DNA from: Aaosphaeria pasadenensis | Taxonomy: Eukaryota > Ascomycota > Dothideomycetes > Pleosporales | Assembly (NCBI GenBank): GCA_022813625.1 | Contig: JAKLMB010000033.1 | Coordinates: 333,415 to 397,414, forward strand | DNA: 64,000 bases | Reading direction: 5' to 3' | In this document: positions 24,089 to 34,995 of the stretch, piece after piece | How the letters are laid out: each line of letters opens with the position of its first letter | Position numbering within the stretch: the first letter of the stretch is position 1 | The notes under the pieces: generated by a model | The model's database searches: none | What the model was told of the DNA's origin: nothing | Seen by the model: only the letters and a program-made list of their open reading frames with translations | Position numbers and translations under genes: made by a program

Positions 24089-25654
24089 ATGGCAGACTTA
24101 TCCAAGACGCTGACGGCCCCGAATGGAAGAGTAATTAAGCTCCACACCGGCCTTTTCATCAACAATGAATTCGTTCCCGGGCGAGACGCGCCAATCTCAA
24201 CAATCGATCCGGCCAATGAGACGGAGATTACTGTCGTCCAGGCTGCGTCTTCCGGAGATGTCGATGACGCAGTACGTGCAGCTCGAAGAGCTCTGATTAA
24301 ACCCGAGTGGCGCGAAGAGTCTCCTATAGAGCGGGGAAGATTGCTGTATAAGCTGGCGGAGCTGATAATCGCAGAAAAGGAGACGCTGGCTACATTGGAA
24401 GCATGGGACAATGGCAAGCCGTACGGGATCGCGCTCGCGGAAGATCTAGAAGAAACCATATCTGTGATTCAGTATTATGCTGGCTGGGCGGACAAGATCC
24501 ACGGGCAGACCATGTCTAATGTTGGGCCACAAGGGTACAAGTTTGGTTTTACAGTTCGTGAACCCATTGGAGTTTGCGCCCAGATAATTCCGTGGAATTA
24601 TCCTCTTTGTGAGTGTCTGGTCACCATACAAGAATGCCACAGTGCTGATCCCTTGAAAGCTATGGCAGCCTGGAAACTCGGTCCGGCATTAGCGTGCGGC
24701 AATGCAATCGTTCTGAAACCAGCGGAACAGACTCCTCTCTCAATCCTTCACCTTGCAACCCTAATCAAACGTGCGGGTTTTCCACCGGGCATTGTAAACA
24801 TCGTGAATGGACGCGGCCGTGTGGCAGGGGCAGCGTTAGCCGGTCATATGGATGTTGACAAAGTCGCCTTTACTGGAAGCACTAGCACCGCAAGGGAAAT
24901 TATGAAGCTTGCAAGCAACAACTTGAAGAACATAACCCTCGAGACTGGTGGAAAATCGCCCTTAATCGTTTTCAATGATGCGGATCTCGATCAAGCAGCC
25001 AAGTGGGCACAGATAGGCATCATGAGCAACCAGGGACAAATTTGTACTGCAACATCCCGCTTGCTTGTGCAGCGTAGCGTAGCAGACGCATTTGTTACGA
25101 GGTTTAAAGAGGTCATCGCCGAAGCCAATGTGTTGGGTGATCCTTTTGCAGAAGCAACATCCCAAGGCCCACAAGTTTCGAAAGAGCATTATCACCGTAT
25201 TCTGGGCTTCATCGATCGAGCGTCCAAGGATGGTGGTGTTTTGACCCTTGGTGGGAAGCCGTTCTTGCGCCAGGAACATAACAACGGTTATTTCATTGAG
25301 CCAACCATATTCACAGACGTCAAGCCGACTTCCGAATTGTTTCAAGAGGAGGTCTTTGGCCCTGTCGTCGCCGTTACATTATTCGATACAGAGGAGGAGG
25401 CTGTCGCCTTAGCGAATAACAGTAATTATGGACTTGGAGCTGCGATATTTACCAAGGACATTCAGCGAGTTCATCGTCTATTTCCGAACCTCGAATCGGG
25501 TCAGGTCTGGGTTAATAGCAGTCAAGATGGCGATAGTCGCTTACCGTTTGGAGGGGTAAAGCAGAGCGGTATCGGGCGCGAGTTGGGCGAGGCCGGCCTA
25601 GAGGCATATTCACGAGTCAAAACCGTACACGTGAACGTAAAACTAAAGCTTTGA
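24089..25654 (+). CDS. NAD(P)-dependent aldehyde dehydrogenase
   Basis: Aldehyde dehydrogenase superfamily enzyme, 504 aa after removal of one 51-bp intron (24609-24659). It oxidises an aldehyde to the acid. The catalytic set is complete: PWNYPL (Asn), FTGSTSTAREI for cofactor binding, ETGGKSP (general base Glu) and NQGQICTATSR (nucleophile Cys). EVFGPVVAV and LPFGGVKQSGIGRELGE close the fold. The length is normal for ALDH1/2-like fungal enzymes, and no mitochondrial presequence is evident. The intron is a multiple of three and free of stops, so retention would insert 17 residues right beside the catalytic Asn. It lies convergent with an FAD amine oxidase that could supply its aldehyde substrate. 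Confidence 0.95.
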   Translation: MADLSKTLTAPNGRVIKLHTGLFINNEFVPGRDAPISTIDPANETEITVVQAASSGDVDDAVRAARRALIKPEWREESPIERGRLLYKLAELIIAEKETLATLEAWDNGKPYGIALAEDLEETISVIQYYAGWADKIHGQTMSNVGPQGYKFGFTVREPIGVCAQIIPWNYPLCECLVTIQECHSADPLKAMAAWKLGPALACGNAIVLKPAEQTPLSILHLATLIKRAGFPPGIVNIVNGRGRVAGAALAGHMDVDKVAFTGSTSTAREIMKLASNNLKNITLETGGKSPLIVFNDADLDQAAKWAQIGIMSNQGQICTATSRLLVQRSVADAFVTRFKEVIAEANVLGDPFAEATSQGPQVSKEHYHRILGFIDRASKDGGVLTLGGKPFLRQEHNNGYFIEPTIFTDVKPTSELFQEEVFGPVVAVTLFDTEEEAVALANNSNYGLGAAIFTKDIQRVHRLFPNLESGQVWVNSSQDGDSRLPFGGVKQSGIGRELGEAGLEAYSRVKTVHVNVKLKL

Positions 25655-26071
25655 GGGCGCTTCTGTCAAGCTCGTAGGAGAAACATTTTTGGGTGTGCGA
25701 ACACCTATCATCGAAGGAATAGAGAGCCTGTCTAGATTTGATGGAGTATTGTTCAACGGAAAATGATATTTCCCACAGAAACATCGGTCGGATGACCCAG
25801 GAAGGCACATAGTATTAGAACTAGAACAGTACATGATATGTTCTTTATAGTTGTAGTTCTTTGGAATTTGGCATTTACTCTCTATGATGTAAATATACAG
25901 AGAAGGTTGGCATGGGACATTCTCTTTGCCCCACGCACAGGTTGTTCCTGGACATGGTTTTCTTTCGATCTTCTTAATAGAGTAAACAAAAATAAATGAA
26001 TAAGCAAAACATGTAGAAACCATATATAGATTTTCGATGATGAAGGTAATAGGACATCTGCTTGGTTGACT
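25655..26071. other. Convergent intergenic region
   Basis: About 415 bp between the 3' ends of the aldehyde dehydrogenase and FAD oxidase genes. No gene seen. Confidence 0.6.
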
Positions 26072-27874
26072 CTACAATACTGAAGGCAATCTGGCATTAT
26101 TCTGTCTTAATGCGCTTGCTTCGTCCAAGAGAGTCTCCCATTCCGGAAACACGGTACTTAGCCGGCTAGCAATGCTATAATAGACAGGAGGCACGCGTGG
26201 ATCGACACTCTCGCCAAACGCCAACTGCACCACTGCTCGTGCTGATAGGAACACCCGAGCCATACCTACATTTGAATTACTGTTAGCGGTAATCATTCGT
26301 AGAACTTACTCAAGACAGATGTTGCTAATCACCAAGACCATTGCAAGAGGAGAACAAACATAAAGGGAAAGATCTTACCATGCCCATTGAAGCCGGCGGC
26401 AATGTATTGTTGCTTTAGGCCTGGCAGTTCGCCAACGAAAGGGAAAGTGTCCGCAGTGAATCCCATGATACCTGACCAAACGTAACGAAAATTGGTCATA
26501 TGATTCCAACCCTGGAAGTACTGGAAAGGAAATTGCCTGAGAGCAGTTATAATCTCGGGTGTCATTTTTGAATCGTCCCAATCCCCAATGACACCAGGAA
26601 GTCCATTTTTGTGTGCTAAGTCTCGGCCACCATAGATCAACGGGAATCCGTCTGTGGACCTCTGAATAAGGTAGTCAAAGTCCTCGCCCCATTGAATACC
26701 ATAGGTATTGATCAAGGGCTGTGACAGAAATGAACTGGGCGGCTCTATGGCAGCAACATGCCCTTTCACTGGAACTATGGATCGGTGAAAGGTAGGCAGA
26801 AGGGAAGCGGCATATGCATTCGTCGCATGATATATGCTATCACACGTGAAAGCACCCCTGGTAGTATGAATCCGCCATTTATTCGGTTTATTAGAGTCGC
26901 GCACTATGCTGTTGACCCTGGTGTTGGTAAAGACCTGGAGCCCAGCTGCGATGCATCGCTCGATAACTTTGGTGGCTAGCTTGTGTGGCCAGAGACTGCA
27001 AGCAGGATAACTTACAGCACCGTAGATGCCATTGATTCGGAATTTCTATGATGAACAGATCAACATCATGTTATAGACAAACATAATATTTTATTCCATA
27101 GTAAATGCTCGCTAAGGCGAGGCAGACTACTGGAATATCTGCAGAAATGAAAAAGAACTTACCTCACGAGCTTCCGCGGCCTCATGTAGTGTTATGTCGG
27201 AAACATCACCACCAGCTCTAGCAAAGTCAGAATGTGACTTGACTGCTTTATTCCAGCCGCTCTCAGACATGTAGACATCTGAAGAGCGGGTTTCTACAAG
27301 ATCTATGTCCGCTTCAAGTCTGTTATCTTTAATAAACTGAACGGTCTCTTTCATATTTTGAGGCTCAAAAGACGTGATGTGTCTGCCAATGTCAGCGCCA
27401 TACCGCTCTTCCATTGATCTATGGTTTTTGTAGCAATCCGGCTTGATATGACCACCTGCAAAATCGTCCGCGTCAGAATAATTTGAACGGAAAGATGTGC
27501 TGCGCAAGATTGCGCAGTCCAGGTTTTGTTTTCTTACCATTCCGCCCGGTCGCTCCGCTGGCCAACTCACGCGCTTCAACCATCATAATGCTAGGTGACT
27601 TTCCTTGCATTCGCTGGAGAATCTCGTGAGCAATCAGTGCACCGGTAATGCCCGAACCGATTATGATAGTATCCACATGATCAGGGAGTGCGTCATGCCT
27701 ATGACAAAAATGTCAGTACTATTGAAGCAAGAACCTGGAGTTCAGGTTTGTTCTTTATGTTTTGATGTAGGAAGCTTACGAGCAGTAGTTGGACAAATCT
27801 GGGCTTGTTTGGCTCAACCAATATGATTTCGTAGGATGAGCGACAGGGCGTGGTGCTTTGAATTGAGGCGCCAT
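26072..27874 (-). CDS. FAD-dependent amine/amino acid oxidase (DAO family), copy 1
   Basis: DAO-type flavoprotein of 469 aa. Exons are 27874-27780, 27698-27538, 27455-27163, 27045-26379 and 26265-26072. A conserved N-terminal lead with SYWLSQTSP precedes the dinucleotide motif DTIIIGSGITGALIAHEI at about residues 40-57. The second intron splits the diagnostic ATGRNGGHIKP, which is restored on splicing. The C-terminal FAD motif reads AAGFNGHGMARVF. The enzyme should oxidise a C-N bond, releasing an aldehyde or keto acid, an amine and H2O2; the substrate is unknown. No PTS1 is seen (C-terminus LPSVL). The gene lies in tandem with a paralogue and convergent with an aldehyde dehydrogenase, which suggests a two-step oxidation. 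Confidence 0.9.
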
Positions 27875-28755
27875 TTGGAGATTGGATCAAGTAACTGTTC
27901 TACGATAATACAATTTCTCTACCTACAGCATCTGATAGGATATGTAAAAGATACAGGCAAAGATCTTTTGTCATGTGCAGAGTAACGAAGGCTCGTACGC
28001 TCTGTATTAGCGATCAAGACAGTCCAGGTTCAGAGGGTCATACGGTCATTGTCCGTTATAGATGTAGGCTAGGAGGAGCTAATAGATTAGGGTCCTCCCC
28101 TTCAAGCTGCGCAGCAGGGATGCAGAGATAGAGCTAAAGGTAGATAGTAGCCGACGGCGATTTTCAGCCAATCCGAGAACAAGAACACGAAAATGTAATC
28201 AAATGTTTTAGATATCCACACTTAGAACCTGAATAATGACTCGCAGTTGCCAATTGTCAGCTTATGATCTTTGAGGGGTGTATGGTCTCAACTGTTCGTG
28301 TTGGTCTTTGGTACAGACTTTCTCCCTGTGCCGAAGCTGGCGTCGCATAGTCTCACCTGAGAGTGGTTGTGATTTCATTCATGTTGTTTCCCATGAACCC
28401 TCTGGCAATTACAAACACCTTTGACTCCACCGAATGCTTGATTGCTACCTGGCAGGTATTTCTATTACTTTGTTGCTACGCTGCCTCTTTGATCACCACA
28501 AATAAGGTGGGCAGATTGTGGTAGGTTTACTGTTCCCGGCGTGTATAAGGGTAGATAAAGGCAATTTAATAGACGATTCTCCAGGCATTCCCAATGATCC
28601 CAGGAACCATGGACCTCTACAATTTGGAAGTGGCAAATAGTCAATTTGATTGATGTGACCTCAGAATGACTTTGATAAGACACTTCTGGTATATGATCAA
28701 CTGTGAAATCCTTCATCTTTCAGGGAAGACGATGAAATTATACGGTGAGTTTGCT
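27875..28755. other. Intergenic between tandem FAD oxidases
   Basis: About 880 bp upstream of FAD oxidase copy 1 and downstream of copy 2. No gene or repeat recognised. Confidence 0.6.
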
Positions 28756-30226
28756 CTAGATATTTCTACGGTAACAATGGGGAAACCAATCTGGCGGGCT
28801 GTATTCAGACCCATCCAAATAAGCCAACATCGCATCTGAAGCAACTGTTCCACTGGCAAAACATCTTCCCATGCCCTCGCCATTATGACCCACGCTAGCA
28901 AATTCACCAGGACTTTCTATTGAAGGCCGGCCTACAATACTGGCCCCAGTCATTGTCAGGCCTTGGATACCTGTCCAGTCATGGGTTACGTCCTTTGAAA
29001 GATCCAAATTCTCGAACCAATCCGAGAAATTGCGCTCCAACATTTCGACCATTTTTGCCCGTACCGGGTGGTCGGTTGGCAGCGTAATAGAATCGTCATA
29101 ATCGTTCAGAATCTCAGCATCAGCAAGGCCGTAAAGAAAAGAGCCATGAGCCGGACGTTGATGCAAGTAATGCCAGAAGTCGGCGTAACCAAACCCGTAT
29201 TTCAGTTGTTTATCCCTATTTCCTGGGGTGTTTGGACTTAGCGCCAAGAGATGAGCCTTTGCACCAAACACGCCATTGCTGCCTTTCAATGGGGGACAAA
29301 TGTTACCCGCATATGCGTTCGTAGCATGGAAGACGGCCTTGGAGGTTATGGTGCCCCGAGGGGTGCGGATTTCATATTGAACATCGGGGGTTTCTACTTT
29401 ACGCACGGCTTCTACGGGCGTGTATGGATGGATGGTGAGATTTGGCATACGCTCCAGAGCCGTTAGAAGGAGGTTGTGAACAAATTTACGGGGATAGAAC
29501 GTGCCAGCTCTCTCGAGAAATGCCGAACCGTATCGGCATAGCTCCGCATCCAAGCCAAATTTCTAGTGTCATAGTTAGAATATGAAGACACTATCAGTAT
29601 TTGTTGGGGGCTCCAAAGACCTTTGTTGTGGCTTCAGGGTCCAGATAGTAGCCCTCAGGTTCGAATCCATTCTCTTTGGCGAATTTTATGTCCTCGAGAG
29701 CGTTATCCTTCTCTTCCTGGGTCTCAAATACATTGATATTGCCGTTCAAACGCAGATCCACAACTTCGCTCAGACCCAACTTTTCAATGCAATCAAGCAT
29801 CATATCTCGGTTGATATTGCCAAATTTTCTAAGCTTGATTGCGTCCTCAGTACCAATGATTTTCGCAGTTTTGACGAGATGGTAGCATTCAGGGCGTGCG
29901 ATGAAACCCCCATTCCTGCCGGTTGCACCTGTGCAGATACCACGGGCTTCGACAAGGGCAGTACGAAGTTCAGGTTTCTTTTCGGAGATGCGCAAGGCCG
30001 CTACAGCGCCAGTAATACCTGAACCAATGATGACTACGTCGACATTGGTTGGAAGATGTGTATCTGCCTGCGTATGGTCGAGATCAATACGGTGCTCACG
30101 GATCCAATAGCTTCTCGACTCCTCCGCTATTTCCGGGAAGTCATCGGGTCGAGGCACCGAACCATTGAAATCTTCTGATGAATTGAACTGAGCAGCATAT
30201 GTAGGTGTATCCAACCATGTCGACAT
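28756..30226 (-). CDS. FAD-dependent amine/amino acid oxidase (DAO family), copy 2
   Basis: DAO-family flavoprotein, 470 aa. Exons are 30226-29621 and 29562-28756, joined by a 58-bp intron. The N-terminal lead includes SRSYWIREHRID. FAD motif 1 is VVIIGSGITGAVAAL around residue 65, and ATGRNGGFIARPECY is the conserved flavin-contact loop. A substrate-domain stretch reads ATNAYAGNICPPLKG, and the C-terminal FAD contact is SVGHNGEGMGRCF. It is clearly a paralogue of copy 1 (same order of motifs, similar length), but it has lost or gained introns and diverged widely. It should oxidise an amine or amino acid with H2O2 release. Both copies run in the same direction as the upstream amidase. Distinct substrates are likely (inference). 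Confidence 0.92.
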
Positions 30227-30772
30227 GATGGCCGTTGACGTATAATATTGTCCTGTGTGAGGTGAAGCTCTCTGAAGAAGTAGTTTCGTGAAATCAATGC
30301 AGCTACCCCCAATCTCAACTAAATACTATCCCAGTGCCATTATTGCTATTGAAAGCTTTGCCATCAATGTATGAAACAAATTGAGAAAAACATTAATGGC
30401 CGTCGGTCTTGTTTATCGCCAATGTCCCTAGCCGCGACTATTTTAGTTGTTGGTAAGAGTGGGGTCAAGGGATCGCGCGTTCTGCAACCCCGCTTCATAA
30501 CCTAGGGGAGGCGAGGCGAGGCTCAACCCCCATAGCAGTCCATCTGGTCAACTCATCACTCAAGTGGAATAATGGAACTCGAAATTCAAGTATGGGGAGT
30601 TAAGTACGTGCTGCACCATCTTGATACGTGTGTATGGTTTCCTATATTTGCTACAACCAGCTACGCTCAGCTCTAATAAGCTTCGAGTCACCACTCATTA
30701 CGTACGGCAATCATGATCTTCGTTGTCACTTTGTATATTGTGAAATCTAAAAAGAAGCGTAGATTGAAATGC
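30227..30772. other. Intergenic, promoter of FAD oxidase copy 2
   Basis: About 545 bp between the amidase 3' end and the oxidase start. No coding potential seen. Confidence 0.55.
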
Positions 30773-32488
30773 TCAAGCCATGTAGTTGGGCCCTCTTCCC
30801 AGGGCTGTTTCTACAGTCCTCAACAAACCAAGCACTTTCTCTTCGCTATGTTGCACACCCATGAGTTGCAAACAGACAGGCGCATCCGCATAAGCTTCTG
30901 GAGAATCTGCCCACGTAGGATAATTAGCTCATCAGGTCACCCAAACGAGGACTTGAAAGGGTTGAGGATGCTTACATTTTGCATGGTTGCGTTCGTCGTA
31001 TTTAGACATTGGGTGGAATGACTTAGGTTTCGTATCCAAGTCGGAATTAACAAAACCCACTGGAAATGTTGCGCATGTCCAGTCCAAGGCATTTGAGATG
31101 GCTTCATATGTGTAATACTCCATCGTTCCATGTGGAGGCGCTACGTGGCCTCCGGATGGTAAGATTATGCCATCTATGGGTCGACCGGAAATGGTTTCTG
31201 TTGAAGTATTGTTGACAATCTCGAGATACTTTTGGCGCAGGATGCTAAGCTGCACCCCAGCACGTTTGTATTCCCATGCGGACAGAGCTGTATCTTCAGT
31301 TGTAAACTCTACCTCCTTGATAAGAGGTTCGCCTGACTTTGCCAGTATCTCTCGGACATCTTTGGCACCAGTCGCACCAAATATCTTCTCCATGGCTGAC
31401 ATGAGCTCTACGCCCTCGAACGGGGCAATGTCAATAACATGATGCCCAGATTTCTGTAGTTTGTCTCGAACCTCTTCAATGCACCGAAGAATTGGAGGGT
31501 CTGGTAGAACCACATGGTCGTGTCGCATAAACCCGAAGGTTAGGGTATGGTGTCTTCCGAGTCCTTCTTGATAATCGACTTCGTTCCATGGTAACCTCAA
31601 TACTTGATGGTCCACTTCCCAGGGTCTGGCAGACAGTATCGCTCTCGTGTACGTCTCTAGTCCATCCACACTTCTTGACAGGGGACCAAAGACTGGCTTG
31701 ATGAAGCTTTCGCCCCCTGATTTGTTCGCGCGATGGCCGGGAAAACGACATGTAGAAGGACAGAGCCCATAGATGCCATTGAAGTTCGCCGGTGTCCGAA
31801 TGGAACCTGCGATATCGCTCCCGATGCCAAGTGGACTCCCTCCTAACGATACTAAAGAACCTTCCCCGCCGCTTGAACCTCCAGCTGAGAGACTTATGTT
31901 CCATGGTGATGAAGTTCGTCCGAATACAAAGTTCACACACTCCCCGGACATGAGTGTTTGTGGCACGTTCGTTTTGCAGTATAGCACCGCTCCTGCATTA
32001 ATGAGAATTTGTACAAGGCTGTCATCCTCATTTTGTACGTTTCCAATCCAGCCTGCATATCCTTGGGTGGTTTCCAATCCTTTGATGTGTAGTGTATCCT
32101 TCAGACTGATCGGCAGACCGTGAAGAGGTCCGACAGGCTTGCCAGTGTCTTTGAGAATCTTGTCCAATTCTCTGGCCCGATAGAGGCCACGCTCAAAGAA
32201 TACTTCGGTCAACGGATTCGTTAATTGATGAGCAAGTACAGCTCTAGAAACGAAAGCCCTGAGTACCTCTTCTGCAGACCATTCCAGCTTCCTGATTTTG
32301 TCGACAATAATCGTAGCACTGGACTCGGTGATGCCAAGTTCTTTCCTTGACAGGATTCCGCTGGTGTTGGGCAAATACTTGACGTTCCTCTTGTTAGCGA
32401 CAAGGTCATTGGGAATCGAAAGACCCCAAGCCTTTATTGCAGCCTCTCGCTGCTCTTGTTTCTCTGTGACCTTTGTCTTCCAGTTCAT
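30773..32488 (-). CDS. Amidase (amidase-signature family)
   Basis: Amidase-signature hydrolase, 548 aa, exons 32488-30976 and 30906-30773. It hydrolyses a carboxamide to acid plus ammonia or amine. The Ser-cisSer-Lys triad is visible: Lys130 in GLPISLKDTL, the cis-Ser in SAGGSSGGEG near 205, and the nucleophile Ser229 in SDIAGSIRTP. The Gly/Ser-rich signature is intact. The C-terminus, APVCLQLMGVQHSEEKVLGL, is created by the splice and is standard for fungal acetamidase/general amidase-like enzymes. It is probably cytosolic. It is divergent from the cupin-aminotransferase gene over a 410-bp promoter, so the two are likely co-regulated. The substrate may be an N-acylated amine feeding the neighbouring oxidases (inference). 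Confidence 0.93.
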
Positions 32489-32898
32489 GTTTAATAGAGA
32501 ATGAGATTCAATACCTAGGAAAACGTAAGTGGTGTTTGTGCTACCGGTGAGAGATTTTAGTTCCAGGCTGTGAACACAGCTCCAGAACAAAAGGAAATGC
32601 TTCCAAAAAGGCGAGATCAGGACTGATTGGAAATCAATGCGTGCTCCTCGGGTTGCGGGTTCCGTTTGGTAACATGATGTCTCTAATAGTAGTGCGCATC
32701 AAGGTTCTGCCGTAGGATTGTGGAGAATGCGCCGACGGAGAATTATTGCCAGCTTGATTGGAGCGTGCACGATGGCAGTACTGGCACAAAATTAGATCGG
32801 ATTTATGAAGATTAATACCCAATACTTTTTTAATTTCTTCAATATTTATTTCGTATCGCTCGATTCTCTTCTACATTTATCATCTCTTGTGGATCAGT
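32489..32898. promoter_or_regulatory. Bidirectional promoter, amidase and cupin-aminotransferase
   Basis: 410 bp between two divergent start codons. It contains no gene. The spacing suggests shared regulation of the two enzymes. No binding site was assigned. Confidence 0.5.
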
Positions 32899-34666
32899 AT
32901 GGCCGCACAGATCAAAGTTATTCGTCAAGTTCCGAAGATTCCTGGAAAGGTCATCTTCGGACCAGGAGCGTACACAGATCTTTTAGCATCAGTGTTAGTC
33001 ATTACATTCCATCAATTATCAATAACCCGATTCTTACAAAGGTTCCAGTGATACTGCAGACAAACCTATCGTCGCCGGAATCTGGAATCTACAGGACGTC
33101 AAAGAGAAAACCGAGGCCTGGGAATCAGAATGGGATGAAGTCAAATATGTAGTAAAAGGACACATTACGGTCAAGGATGAGACAACCGGGGAAGAACTAT
33201 CAGCTTCCAGTGGCGATTACATATGGTTTCCGAAAGGCGCAAATGCTTCAATAGTCCGGTCAACAAACCTAACTACGCTTTATGTTGAGCAGCGACGTCC
33301 AGATTGGCCACCTGCGAATGATAAATGGAGTGAGTGGCTCACAAAGAGGTGCGATGGGCTTGTACAATGGTACACAGAGACCAATCCGGAATCAGCAAGA
33401 GAAGCGAAGGACGCAGCATTAGTTCTGCCCGGGGGCAATACCCGCACGGTTCTGCATCAATTGCCATTTTCGATGGCATTGGAATCTGGCAAAGGTACAC
33501 TAGTCACATCGAAAGATGGTGTAGAATATCTTGGATTTGTCTCTGAATATTCTGCTGGCATGTATGGGCATTCGCATCCACAGATTCACAAGGCTGTTCA
33601 TGAGGCACTGGATATCGGCATCAACCTGGGTAGCGTGATTGGAAAGGAAACGGAATTCGCAAATTTAATCAAAGAACGATTTCCAAGTATGGAATTGATG
33701 AGGTTCACCAACTCTGGAACTGAGGCCAACACGATGGCTATTGCTGCAGCGATAGGCTATACAAAACAGGAGCATGTAAGCCATCCATTCGCTCCACCAC
33801 CACAGAAACGACATTAACGACTACAGATCCTGGTATTCAAAAATGGCTACCATGGCAGTACTCTCACTTTCGGAGAAAACAAGCCCGTCACAAATCTCCC
33901 ACACAAATTCATTGTTGGCACTTACAATGATATTGAAGCCACTCGACGACTTCTTCGCTTCGGCATTGCTGCGATTCTCGTGGAGCCACTGCAAAGTGCA
34001 GGTGGAATCATCCCAGCAACAGGCGAATTCCTAAAATTCTTGCGAGATGCTGCAACTACTCTGAACGCCGTGCTCATCTTCGATGAAATTGTTACGTCCC
34101 GACTAGACTATTATGGGCTCCAGGGCTATCATTCCATCAAACCGGATATGACAACTCTAGGAAAGTACATCGGTGGCGGTTTCTCATTTGGTTGTTTCGG
34201 TGGCCGGAAAGAGATCATGCAACAATTTGATCCTACTCGCTCGGCAGGTCACCTCGCTCACTCCGGAACATTTAACAACAATGTCTTCACCATGACTGCG
34301 GGTATTGCTGGCTTGAAACTGACTCTTCCTGGAGAAATCTCCCGCATCAATGCACTTGGAGATCGTATTCGGGAGAGTATCAATGAGCTAGCTGAGCAGC
34401 ATGGCCTGAAGGATGAGGTGAAGGCAGTTGGATTTGGCAGCATGGTAGGCGTTCATTTTCAAAATCGAGGCGGGCAGTTACTCAGGGATGTCTTCTATTT
34501 TGAATTGCTCAAAAGACAAGTTGTCATTGGTCGACGTGGCTTCATAGCCCTCAACCTCATGCATACCGAGGCCCACGTAAATCAGTTTGTCAATGTGGCT
34601 AGCGATATTTTGGGCCTTCTTGGTCGAAACTTGAAGGAAACCACGTTAGACGTTCCACATCAATAG
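32899..34666 (+). CDS. Cupin (EutQ-like) - class III aminotransferase fusion
   Basis: 553-aa fusion, exons 32899-32993, 33049-33775 and 33827-34666. Residues about 20-125 form a single cupin barrel (WDEVKYVVKGHITV, then GDYIWFPKGANASIV) resembling small EutQ-type cupins. From about 150 on it is a fold-type I PLP enzyme of class III, close to glutamate-1-semialdehyde aminomutase-like proteins: FTNSGTEANTMA binds the cofactor phosphate, FDE holds the ring-contact Asp (about residue 360), and Lys387 in LGKYIGGGF should form the Schiff base. GHLAHSGTFNNN is also typical. It should move an amino group between an omega-amine or amino acid and a keto acid or aldehyde. The cupin may bind a ligand or metal; its role in the fusion is unknown. 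A continuous open exon spans the join, so this is not a gene-model artefact. Confidence 0.88.
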
Positions 34667-34995
34667 ATTAGAGAACCTTACTTGAATGTAGATCGCCAAA
34701 ATGGATTAGTGCGCTCAAGTAGATAAATAATCAACATGGTAAAAGGAGGATCGTGCATACAGGAGAAGGAGCTAAACGCGATAAGAAACTCCCAGTCAAC
34801 TGATCTAAGCGCATCGGCGTGCATATGTAATGCTAGGATTATAGAGGCCTAAGCATTTTATTAATCAGATGCTTCCAGGTGCCCTGTTGAAAATTACGTT
34901 CAGTTGTTGTGGTTCCTGTCTATTGATTCAAAATGTCGAGTCCATACCGGCTTTGCTAACTAGTTGTAGACGATACACACTTTGCAATCTCGACA
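34667..34995. other. Convergent intergenic region
   Basis: About 330 bp between convergent genes; nothing recognised. Confidence 0.6.

Noticed and set aside
29653..29664. GGTTCGAATCC, identical to a tRNA B box
   Set aside because: It lies inside the coding exon of FAD oxidase copy 2, and no cloverleaf or A box at the right distance is present.
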